Of a stretch of DNA of 19,207 bases, positions 6,876 through 14,016 are shown piece by piece. How positions within the stretch are numbered: position 1 is the first letter of the stretch; each line of letters starts with the position of its first letter. Source of the DNA: SLST01 sp046538735 (GTDB lineage: Bacteria > Spirochaetota > Spirochaetia > DSM-27196 > SLST01); contig JBKHII010000056.1 in the NCBI GenBank assembly GCA_046538735.1, positions 1 through 19,207 of the forward strand, written 5' to 3'. The notes below the pieces were generated by a model that saw only the letters and a list, made by a program, of their open reading frames with translations, had not been told where the DNA came from and ran no database searches. Made by a program: the position numbers and the translations under genes.

Positions 6876-8702
6876 CTACTCGTTCAGCGCCGAGGCGGGT
6901 TCGCGCTCGGTTTTCTCGTCGGCATCGGCCGACACACTCGCCTCGGGCAAGGCCTCCGATCGGTCGCTCAGCGTGAACTCCGACTTGTGGCCGTTTCCGA
7001 CCGCCGCATCGTGCGTATCCCTTTTCGATTCCGACGTGGTGAATCGCGCCATCTTGCCGGCGAGGTCGCGTGCAGTGCGACCAAGGTTCGTGTTGAGCTC
7101 CGAGATGTGGCCCATGGCGCTGTTGATCTCGTTCGTCCCTTGGCGGATCTCGGACATCGCAGAGTCCACTACGTGCGAGACGTCGTTTACGCGTTCCATC
7201 GCGCCGCCGAGCTCGGTGGATTGCTGCTTCATCTGCTGGGAATCCTTCACGAGCTCCTGCGACACCGTGTTCAGCGAGGTGACCGCGTCGTGGATCTCGC
7301 GCGATCCCGCGTTCATTTCCGTCATCGTCGCGGAGATCTCGTCGAAGGAGGAGGCCGCGTGGCGGACCTCGCGGTCGATCTGGGCGAAGGCGGCCGTGGT
7401 GCCGTCGCTGAGTCGTGCCGCGCTTTGGATACCCGCGATGATCTCCTCGAGAACGCCCGCGATGCTCTTCGCGTTCGTTCCGGACTCCTCGGCGAGCTTG
7501 CGGATCTCCGCCGCTACCACCGCGAAACCCCGGCCGGCGTCGCCGGCGTGCGCCGCCTCGATTGCGGCGTTCATCGCGAGCAGGTTCGTCTGCGAGGCGA
7601 TGTTGTTGATCAAGTCGAGCGACTCGCGGATCCGGTCGACGTTTTTCTCCACCCCGGAGATGACGCCGGTCGTCTCCTGGAGTTGACGTCCGCCGTCCTG
7701 CGCCGTCTCAACGAGCACGTCCGTGGACGCCTTCTCGCGCTGCGTGATGGACGTGACGTTCTCAATGGAGGCGAGCAGCTCGGTAACGGAGGCAGTCGTC
7801 TGTTCGACCATCGTTCCCTGCGACTGCACGTTCTCCATCGTCCGATCGATCTGCTGCATGATGCTCGTGACGATCTGGTTGGAGGTTGAGATAACGTCCG
7901 AGAGGATCGTCATCTGCTGTTTCGTGGACTCGATGTTCGCCGCCATCTGTGCGAGCGCGGCGACCGTCTCCTCGGTATTGCTACCCAGGTCGGACTGGAT
8001 GTTGAGCGTGGCGTCAAGGCTTGAACGGATTTCGATGACGAGGCCGTCCAGATTCGAAAGGAAGCCGTTGAAGTAGGTAGACAGTTGTCCGATCTCATCG
8101 CGGGAGCGCACGGCGAGGCGGTTGGTGAGGTCCGCCTCGCCCTCTGCGATCTCCTTCATTCGATCAGATGTCAGCGAGACGGGTCGGGTCACGATCCGCC
8201 AGAGCATCAGCGCGTTCAGAACCACGAGACCCAGGAGGATGAGTACGCTCTGGACGACTGAGTCGCGCACGGCGGACTCGGTCTCCTCCTGTATCGACTC
8301 CGTCGTGAAGTCTATCTCCACCGTGCCGAGCTCGACCTCGGCGTCCCAGGAGTCCGTGGCTGTGATCGGAGACCGGAGCGTGAACAGGAACGCCTCGGTG
8401 ACGCCCTCGTCGGTCCGTTCGGTGAGCATGTCCTCACCTTCCAGGATACGGACGGATGCGATGATCTCGTTCGAGACGATGCTCTCAGCGAGCGCCTCGA
8501 TCCGCTCGTAGTCGAAATCGAACAGCGGTCCGGAGAGCGTGTCCGGGATGAGCGACATCACCGTCTCCGCCTCGCGTTCCAGTCCGTGCGAGATCGTCCC
8601 CTCCAATCGTACCGCCGTACGGTACGTGGAGACCGCGAACAGCACGAGCGCCAGGATTGTCATCCCGATCGCCGTTTTCGTTATCAAGCTCATTTTCGTC
8701 AT
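6876..8702 (-). CDS. methyl-accepting chemotaxis protein (transmembrane chemoreceptor)
   Basis: 608-aa receptor: first membrane helix about 9-28, a small periplasmic sensor of about 120 residues, second helix about 149-170, HAMP linker about 171-224, then a long cytoplasmic coiled coil. The kinase-contact tip is intact (INNIASQTNLLAMNAAIEAA from about 365, then HAGDAGRGFAVVAAEIRKLAEE). The 'MNAAIEAAHAG' wording is typical of spirochaetes. The sensor has 'ERIEALAESIVSNEIIASVRI' and ends 'VELGTVEIDF', resembling small CHASE/Cache-like modules; the ligand is unknown. The C-terminal 50 residues are acidic, disordered-looking and lack an NWETF-type CheR/CheB tether. Start ATG 8702 follows a GGGGGA stretch. 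A TTGATT-N17-GATAAT promoter lies upstream at 8766-8794. It is probably cotranscribed with the solute-binding protein downstream. Confidence 0.95.
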   Translation of the reverse strand: MTKMSLITKTAIGMTILALVLFAVSTYRTAVRLEGTISHGLEREAETVMSLIPDTLSGPLFDFDYERIEALAESIVSNEIIASVRILEGEDMLTERTDEGVTEAFLFTLRSPITATDSWDAEVELGTVEIDFTTESIQEETESAVRDSVVQSVLILLGLVVLNALMLWRIVTRPVSLTSDRMKEIAEGEADLTNRLAVRSRDEIGQLSTYFNGFLSNLDGLVIEIRSSLDATLNIQSDLGSNTEETVAALAQMAANIESTKQQMTILSDVISTSNQIVTSIMQQIDRTMENVQSQGTMVEQTTASVTELLASIENVTSITQREKASTDVLVETAQDGGRQLQETTGVISGVEKNVDRIRESLDLINNIASQTNLLAMNAAIEAAHAGDAGRGFAVVAAEIRKLAEESGTNAKSIAGVLEEIIAGIQSAARLSDGTTAAFAQIDREVRHAASSFDEISATMTEMNAGSREIHDAVTSLNTVSQELVKDSQQMKQQSTELGGAMERVNDVSHVVDSAMSEIRQGTNEINSAMGHISELNTNLGRTARDLAGKMARFTTSESKRDTHDAAVGNGHKSEFTLSDRSEALPEASVSADADEKTEREPASALNE

Positions 8703-8719
8703 AGCATCCCCCGCCTTTC

Positions 8720-8737
8720 ATTGGTCGCTCGGCCAAT
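8720..8737 (-). promoter_or_regulatory. imperfect inverted repeat in the predicted chemoreceptor 5' leader
   Basis: ATTGG (8720-8724) and CCAAT (8733-8737) are inverted repeats separated by eight bases that pair partly. The element lies between the predicted transcript start (about 8759) and the ribosome binding region of the chemoreceptor gene, so it could form a leader hairpin or be an operator. The evidence is structural only. Confidence 0.3.
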
Positions 8738-8765
8738 GCTGCGTAATCGTGGTCACTCGCAACCG

Positions 8766-8794
8766 ATTATCGCCCATGGGTTGGCAGAAATCAA
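8766..8794 (-). promoter_or_regulatory. sigma70-type promoter of the chemoreceptor-binding protein operon
   Basis: Read on the minus strand, TTGATT (8794-8789) and GATAAT (8771-8766) are separated by exactly 17 bases. The -10 matches five of six and the -35 four of six consensus positions. Transcription would begin near 8759, giving a leader of roughly 57 bases. The spacer contains the palindrome CCCATGGG (8773-8780). Confidence 0.55.
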
Positions 8795-8866
8795 GAATGT
8801 CCATAGCAACCAATTGTCATTTTTGGAAAAGTCTCTCGTGGAGAACGGCAATTCGTGACGGATTTC

Positions 8867-8884
8867 ATGTGAGCAGTATCACAT
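8867..8884 (+). promoter_or_regulatory. perfect CRP/FNR-family operator (ATGTGA-N6-TCACAT)
   Basis: The sequence ATGTGA GCAGTA TCACAT is an 18-bp perfect dyad that contains the exact CRP consensus TGTGA-N6-TCACA. Its centre (8875.5) lies 82-83 bases upstream of the transcript start predicted for the activase gene (about 8958), a distance in phase with class I activation. An alternative -10-like TAAAAA at 8904-8909 would place it near -41.5. It is about 116 bases from the divergent chemoreceptor start and could serve both operons. Confidence 0.6.
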
Positions 8885-8922
8885 CAAGGAGGTTAGCTCT
8901 CTGTAAAAACGAACAGATTCCG

Positions 8923-8951
8923 TTGTGTATCGAACGTTCGATCGGGATAAT
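8923..8951 (+). promoter_or_regulatory. candidate promoter of the activase-TetR operon with a 14-bp palindrome in its spacer
   Basis: TTGTGT (8923-8928), 17 bases and GATAAT (8946-8951, five of six to TATAAT) form a plausible promoter. Transcription would start near 8958, about 21 bases before the ATG at 8979. The spacer is almost filled by ATCGAACGTTCGAT (8929-8942), a perfect 14-bp palindrome. Protein bound there would block RNA polymerase, the usual mode of TetR-family repressors, and a TetR gene closes this operon. Confidence 0.45.
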
Positions 8952-8978
8952 CGAAGCTGGATCCAAGGGGGGAGTGCG

Positions 8979-11900
8979 ATGGGTATCCACGTCGGCGTAG
9001 ATATCGGTTCGATTTCGGTGAACGCGGTCGTGCTCGACGAGCGGGGTCAGCCGATCTGGGAGCAGTACGTTTACTGTCATGGGCGACCGTTCCAGAGAGT
9101 GCTCGAAGTCTTCCGCGAGCTCGAATCATCGTACGCCACGGACGGCGAGAGTACCGAGATTGCGACGCTCTCCTTCACCGGAAGCGGAGGAGCTACGGCG
9201 GCCGAGTTGCTCGGCGGGGGATTCGTCAACGAGGTCGTTGCGCAGTCGTGCGCCGTTGCGCTCCTTCACCCGGACGCGCGAACCGTCATCGAGATGGGAG
9301 GCGAGGACTCGAAGCTCCTGTTCATGGAGCCCACGCCGGACGGTTCGGAGCTTGAAGACTTCGTGATGAACAGCATCTGTGCCGCGGGTACGGGCAGCTT
9401 TCTCGATCAGCAGGCGAGACGAGTCGGCGTCTCGATCGAGGACGAGTTCGGCCGGCTCGCGCTGCTCTCTGAGGATCCTCCGCGGATCGCCGGACGCTGC
9501 AGCGTCTTCGCGAAGAGCGACATGATCCACCTTCAGCAGATAGCAGCTCCGGTGGAGGACATTGTGGCCGGGCTCTGCTTCGCCGTTGCCCGCAACTTCA
9601 AGAGCTCGATGGGACGCGGTCGCGAGTTCAGGAGGCCGGTCGTCTTCCAGGGCGGGGTCTCGCAGAACGTGGGCGTCGTTCGCGCGTTCCGGGAGATCCT
9701 TGATCTTCACGATGGAGAGCTGATCATTCCCGAGCACAACACGAGCATGGGCGCGATCGGCGCGGTTCTTAATCGCACGGGCATCGGCCGATCCGCGGCC
9801 GTCGTGCTGCGAGACACCTACCGCGGGCTCGCGCCGCTCGAGGAGTACCTCGCGACCCAGTCCGGCTCGGGCGCCGGGTTGCCGAGGCTTCGCGAGCGCA
9901 AAGAGGTCCACGATAAGGCTACGCGCGCGATCCCCGTGGACGATGAACCGCTCGATGTGTATCTGGGGCTCGATATCGGCTCGCTCAGCACGAACGTCGT
10001 CCTCATCGATCGCGACAACCAGGTCGTCGCGCGTCGCTACCTGCGGACGGCGAGCCGACCGCTGGAGGCGATCCGTCGCGGCATCTCGGAGATAGCCGAG
10101 GAGGTGGGCGATCGCGTGGTCGTTCGGGCCGCCGGTACCACAGGGTCCGGTCGGTACCTCACCGGAGACTTCATCGGAGCCGACTCGATTCGAAACGAGA
10201 TCACCGCCCAGGCGACCGCGGCGATCGCGCACGACCCAACCGTGGACACGATCTTTGAGATCGGCGGTCAGGACTCCAAGTACATCAGTATCCGCGACGG
10301 CGTTGTCGTGGACTTCGAGATGAACAAGGTGTGCGCCGCCGGAACCGGGAGCTTCCTCGAAGAACAAGCGGAGAAACTCGGGATCAGGATCGAAGAGGAG
10401 TTCGCGGAGCTTGCCTTCGCCTCGAGCCGTCCGGCTCATCTCGGCGACCGGTGCACGGTCTTCATGGAGAGCGACCTCAACAGCCACCAGCAGAAGGGCG
10501 CGTCGACCGAGGATCTCGTGGGCGGACTGGCGTACTCAATCGTCCACAACTTCATCCAGAAAGTCGTGGGCGACAAGCGCATCGGAGACCGGATCTTCTT
10601 CCAGGGCGGGGTGACGAACAACCGTGCGGTGGTCGCCGCTTTCGAGGCGGTGACCGGAAAGCCGATCACCGTTCCGCCCCACTTTGACGTTACCGGTGCA
10701 ATCGGCGCCGCCATCCTTGCTCGGGAGACCGTGAGCGACGGACGTCCGACTGCGTTCAAGGGGTGGGAGGTGAGCCGTCGCAGCTACAAGCTGGACAAGT
10801 TCACCTGCACGTCGTGCGCGAATCAGTGCGAGATCCGGCGTGTGAAGATCGACGGGGAAAAGCGGCCGTTCTTCTACGGAGGCCGGTGCGAGAAATGGGA
10901 GAAGGACGACCGTAAGGGGCGCGGCGAGGGGATACCGAACCTCTTCGCGGAGCGCGAGGCGATGCTGCGCGGGGACTACTCGGAGCATCAGAACGACGGC
11001 CGAACCACGATCGGCATTCCCCGCGCGCTCATGCTCTACTGGCAGCAGTTCCCGTACTGGCGAACCTTCTTCGAGACGCTCGGCTTCCGCGTCGTTGTCT
11101 CGCGAGCCTCCGACCGCGGGCTCGTCGCGACGAGCCTGGAGAACATCAACGCCGAGACGTGCTTCCCTGTTGAGCTCGCCACCGGGCACGTGCTCGATCT
11201 CTTTGAACGCGGAGTGGACTACGTCTTCCTGCCGTTCGTCGTAGATACACCGGCGGTCGAAGGTAACCCTACGGTAAACTACAATTGCCCGTGGGTCCAG
11301 ACGTACCCGTTCATGATTCGGGCATCGCTGCAGGGCGACGAGCGAGCCGATCGCCTGCTGATCCCCACGATTCACATGCGCTATCGGCCAAAGGTGCTTC
11401 GGGATGCCATGACCGACTTCGCGACCGCGAGGCTCGGCGTGGGGCGGCGGGCCGTCAAGGCCGCGCTCGTGACGGCGGACGCGGCACAGCGTGCCTTCGA
11501 GACCGCGTGCCGCGTGCGGGGCGAAGAAGTACTTGCGAGTCTTCCGGAAGGGAAGGAATCCGTCGTCCTGCTCGGTCGGCCGTACAACTCGGGCGATCCC
11601 GAGCTCAATCTGCGCGTGGTCGAGAAGCTCATCGGTCTTGACGTCATGCCGATTCCGGTCGACTTCCTTCCTCTGGACGAGGTCGAGATCTTCCCGCAGT
11701 ACTCGATGATGTGCTGGCCGAACGGTCAGAAGATCATGGCGGCGGCGAAGTACGTCGCCGACCACCCTTCGCTCAACGCCGTTTGCATGAGCAACTTCCG
11801 CTGCGGTCCCGACTCGTTCATCCATCACTACATTCGCGAGGAGCTGCGGGCGAAGCCGTATCTGCAGCTTGAAGTCGACGAGCACAGCGCGGACGCGGGG

Positions 11901-13334
11901 ATGATCACGCGCATCGAGGCGTTTCTGGACAGTCTGAGGGGAAGCCGACGCGCGCGTTCGGCGGAAGACGAACCGAACTACGCGCTCCGGTCGGCCGGCG
12001 TGCACGTCGCCTCCTCCCAACGCGACCGCGTGCTCTACATCCCCCACATGACCGATGCGTCCGAAGTGCTCGCCGCGGCGTCTCGGAGCTGCGGCATGAA
12101 CGCGCGCGCGCTACCCATGCAGGACGAGCGCGACCTGGAGCTCGGGCGCCGCTACACCTCGAGCCGGGAGTGTTTCCCCATGATCTGTACCACCGGCAGC
12201 TTCCTGAGGAAGTGCTTCGAGCCCGAGTTCGATCCCGCAGCGACCTCGTTCTTCATGCCGAATCACAGCGGCCCGTGCAGATTCGGGCAGTACAACAAGC
12301 TCCTGGATGTGATCCTGCGCAGACTCGGATTCGAGGACATCAACATTGTCGCGCCGAGCAACGAGGACTCGTACGCCGGCTTCTCCAACGGCCGCCCGCT
12401 GCGATTCCGCCTCGCCGTGATTCGCGGCATCGTGGCGGTTGACCTGCTCCGCAAGTTCTTGCAGGAGCGTCGTCCGTACGAGGCGATCAGCGGCGACGTG
12501 GTGGCGGTGTACCGGCGCTCGCTCGATCGGGTGGTCGACTGCGTTGAGGCGGGCGGAAACGGGATCGTAGACCTGTTGCGATCGATTGCCGGCGAGTTCA
12601 ACGCGATCCCCATGCGAGACGTCCCGCGACGGCCGCTCGTTGGTATCGTGGGCGAGATCTACATGCGGGACAACTCCTTCTGCAACGGTCACCTCGTGGA
12701 GCGCCTCGAGGAGCTCGGCGCCGAGACGATCATGGCTCCGGTGCGCGAGTGGATCACCTACTCGAGCTACCGGTGGGGCCGTGACGCTCGTTGGAAGGGC
12801 AGACGTCTGGATGTGCTGCGGTCGCGTATCCAGGAGTTCTTCCAGCACGCGATCACCGATCGTCTTGCGGACGGCGTCCGCGACGCGGTCGAGATGGAGC
12901 GCGACGTGGAGGTTGAGGGGATGCTCGAGCTCTGCGATCCCTACGTGCATCACGACTACGACGGCGACCCCGCGCTCGCCTTCGGGGCCGCGGCCTGGCT
13001 CGCGCGTCAGCGCGTCAGCGGCATCGTGAACATCCTCCCGTTCACCTGCATGCCCGGGACGCTCATCGCGTCGGTGTCGCCTGCGTTCAGGAAGGATCAC
13101 GACAACATCCCCTGGGTCAACATCGCGTACGACGGTCAGGACGACGCAGGCATCAGAACCCGCCTCGAGGCGTTCATGCACCAGACGCGCGAGTTCGCGA
13201 CGAGTCGAGGAGGCGCACCGGCGCGGGTGTGGACGAATCGCGCCGTCATGGAGCAGGTCGACGATCGAGCGCGAGGTGCGGAGGCGGCGGTCGAGCCGGA
13301 TCGGGAGACGACGCGTGCGGAACTCGGGGATTGA
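8979..13334 (+). CDS. giant acyl-CoA dehydratase activase-related protein: two activator ATPase domains fused to two dehydratase-like domains
   Basis: 1451 aa. Two tandem BcrAD/BadFG-type ASKHA ATPase domains come first (about 1-295 and 325-585). Each has a DIGS-type phosphate loop and the cluster cysteines in CAAGTGSF and GRC/DRC-x-VF: C134/C174 and C452/C492. A linker carries C610, C613, C617 and C637. Two HgdB-like units follow (about 680-985 and 1010-1450), with candidate cluster cysteines C728/C770/C942 and C1065/C1100/C1357. Known 2-hydroxyacyl-CoA dehydratase activators are homodimers that bridge one [4Fe-4S] cluster and drive electron transfer to a two-subunit dehydratase with ATP; here all parts sit in one chain. 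The family (COG1924, COG3580, COG3581 type) is widespread in anaerobes, but its reaction is unknown to me. Start ATG 8979 has AGGGGGGAG just upstream; GTG 8925 lacks a ribosome site. The 3' end overlaps the TetR gene. Confidence 0.9.
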   Translation: MGIHVGVDIGSISVNAVVLDERGQPIWEQYVYCHGRPFQRVLEVFRELESSYATDGESTEIATLSFTGSGGATAAELLGGGFVNEVVAQSCAVALLHPDARTVIEMGGEDSKLLFMEPTPDGSELEDFVMNSICAAGTGSFLDQQARRVGVSIEDEFGRLALLSEDPPRIAGRCSVFAKSDMIHLQQIAAPVEDIVAGLCFAVARNFKSSMGRGREFRRPVVFQGGVSQNVGVVRAFREILDLHDGELIIPEHNTSMGAIGAVLNRTGIGRSAAVVLRDTYRGLAPLEEYLATQSGSGAGLPRLRERKEVHDKATRAIPVDDEPLDVYLGLDIGSLSTNVVLIDRDNQVVARRYLRTASRPLEAIRRGISEIAEEVGDRVVVRAAGTTGSGRYLTGDFIGADSIRNEITAQATAAIAHDPTVDTIFEIGGQDSKYISIRDGVVVDFEMNKVCAAGTGSFLEEQAEKLGIRIEEEFAELAFASSRPAHLGDRCTVFMESDLNSHQQKGASTEDLVGGLAYSIVHNFIQKVVGDKRIGDRIFFQGGVTNNRAVVAAFEAVTGKPITVPPHFDVTGAIGAAILARETVSDGRPTAFKGWEVSRRSYKLDKFTCTSCANQCEIRRVKIDGEKRPFFYGGRCEKWEKDDRKGRGEGIPNLFAEREAMLRGDYSEHQNDGRTTIGIPRALMLYWQQFPYWRTFFETLGFRVVVSRASDRGLVATSLENINAETCFPVELATGHVLDLFERGVDYVFLPFVVDTPAVEGNPTVNYNCPWVQTYPFMIRASLQGDERADRLLIPTIHMRYRPKVLRDAMTDFATARLGVGRRAVKAALVTADAAQRAFETACRVRGEEVLASLPEGKESVVLLGRPYNSGDPELNLRVVEKLIGLDVMPIPVDFLPLDEVEIFPQYSMMCWPNGQKIMAAAKYVADHPSLNAVCMSNFRCGPDSFIHHYIREELRAKPYLQLEVDEHSADAGMITRIEAFLDSLRGSRRARSAEDEPNYALRSAGVHVASSQRDRVLYIPHMTDASEVLAAASRSCGMNARALPMQDERDLELGRRYTSSRECFPMICTTGSFLRKCFEPEFDPAATSFFMPNHSGPCRFGQYNKLLDVILRRLGFEDINIVAPSNEDSYAGFSNGRPLRFRLAVIRGIVAVDLLRKFLQERRPYEAISGDVVAVYRRSLDRVVDCVEAGGNGIVDLLRSIAGEFNAIPMRDVPRRPLVGIVGEIYMRDNSFCNGHLVERLEELGAETIMAPVREWITYSSYRWGRDARWKGRRLDVLRSRIQEFFQHAITDRLADGVRDAVEMERDVEVEGMLELCDPYVHHDYDGDPALAFGAAAWLARQRVSGIVNILPFTCMPGTLIASVSPAFRKDHDNIPWVNIAYDGQDDAGIRTRLEAFMHQTREFATSRGGAPARVWTNRAVMEQVDDRARGAEAAVEPDRETTRAELGD

Positions 13335-14016
13335 GCACGAGAAGCCGTCCGCGGCTACGCGCGACCGGATTCTCGAGGTCGCGCGCGAGCTCTTCGCCCG
13401 CAAGGGATTCGCCGGTAACGGAATCCGGGATATCGCGCGTGCGGCAGGCGTGAGCGTCTCCATGGTCTCGTACCACTTCAGCGGCAAGCTTGGCGTGCTT
13501 CGTGCGATCATGACCGCGTTCTTCGACGACTACACCCAGGTCGTGGAGGCTGCTCTGCGCGAGGAGACGGACCTGGAGTCGCGCGTGGTCCGACTGGTCG
13601 GGGAGACGACGATGTTCCTGAAGTTCCGTCAGGACGACTTTCGCATCGTGGTGACCGAACTGCCGCGCGTCTCGGACGAGACCGGCGAGTTCGAGCGCAG
13701 GTATCTTCATTTGATTCGCGGTCTTACGGACGAGTTGCTGATTCCCGAGATCTCTGCGTCCGCGCGAGAACGCGGCTGCATAGATGCCGAGGAGCTCCAC
13801 CGGATCGTAGGGCCCGCCTTGCTCTCAATGGTGTACTCAACGTTCCTCTTCGGCCGCGGGCTCGAGCTCGCATACTGCTTCGAACGTGACGAGGCGTTCT
13901 TCGCCGAGTACACGTCGCTCGTGTCACGGCTGATCCTCGCCGGCGTGCGCGAGGTTGCCTCACCGCCGCCGGCCGAGCAGCCCGGTCAGGGCGCGAACGG
14001 GCCTTCCGTTGAGTAG
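13315..14016 (+). CDS. TetR/AcrR-family transcriptional regulator
   Basis: 233-aa one-component regulator. The N-terminal three-helix DNA-binding domain is textbook: TRDRILEVARELFARKGF (about 15-32), then the helix-turn-helix IRDIARAAGVSVSMVSYHF (about 37-55) with the conserved Tyr-His-Phe and Gly-Lys. The C-terminal ligand domain (about 70-220) has no signature revealing its ligand. The GTG start at 13315 is preceded by GGGAG (13303-13307) seven bases upstream, and it overlaps the last 20 bases of the activase gene, so the two are translationally linked. The frame also stays open to GTG 13276, which would add an unlikely Arg-rich tail. It probably autoregulates the operon through the palindrome at 8929-8942 (inference). 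Its 3' end overlaps the convergent GH3 gene by 57 bases. Confidence 0.92.
   Translation: MRNSGIEHEKPSAATRDRILEVARELFARKGFAGNGIRDIARAAGVSVSMVSYHFSGKLGVLRAIMTAFFDDYTQVVEAALREETDLESRVVRLVGETTMFLKFRQDDFRIVVTELPRVSDETGEFERRYLHLIRGLTDELLIPEISASARERGCIDAEELHRIVGPALLSMVYSTFLFGRGLELAYCFERDEAFFAEYTSLVSRLILAGVREVASPPPAEQPGQGANGPSVE

Noticed and set aside
8886..8892. AAGGAGG as the ribosome binding site of a small upstream gene
   Set aside because: No ATG, GTG or TTG follows within normal spacing; the next in-frame candidate, GTG 8925, is 32 bases away.
8925..8978. GTG 8925 as the start of the activase protein
   Set aside because: The added 18 residues do not resemble the family, cover the promoter -10 and the palindrome, and lack a ribosome binding site, whereas ATG 8979 has one and begins right at the first ATPase strand.
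9126..13511. Several long minus-strand open frames opposite the activase and TetR genes (9126-10487, 10536-12047, 12111-13511)
   Set aside because: They mirror the codon structure of the conserved plus-strand genes, are rich in Arg, His, Asp and Val, and contain no recognisable motif.
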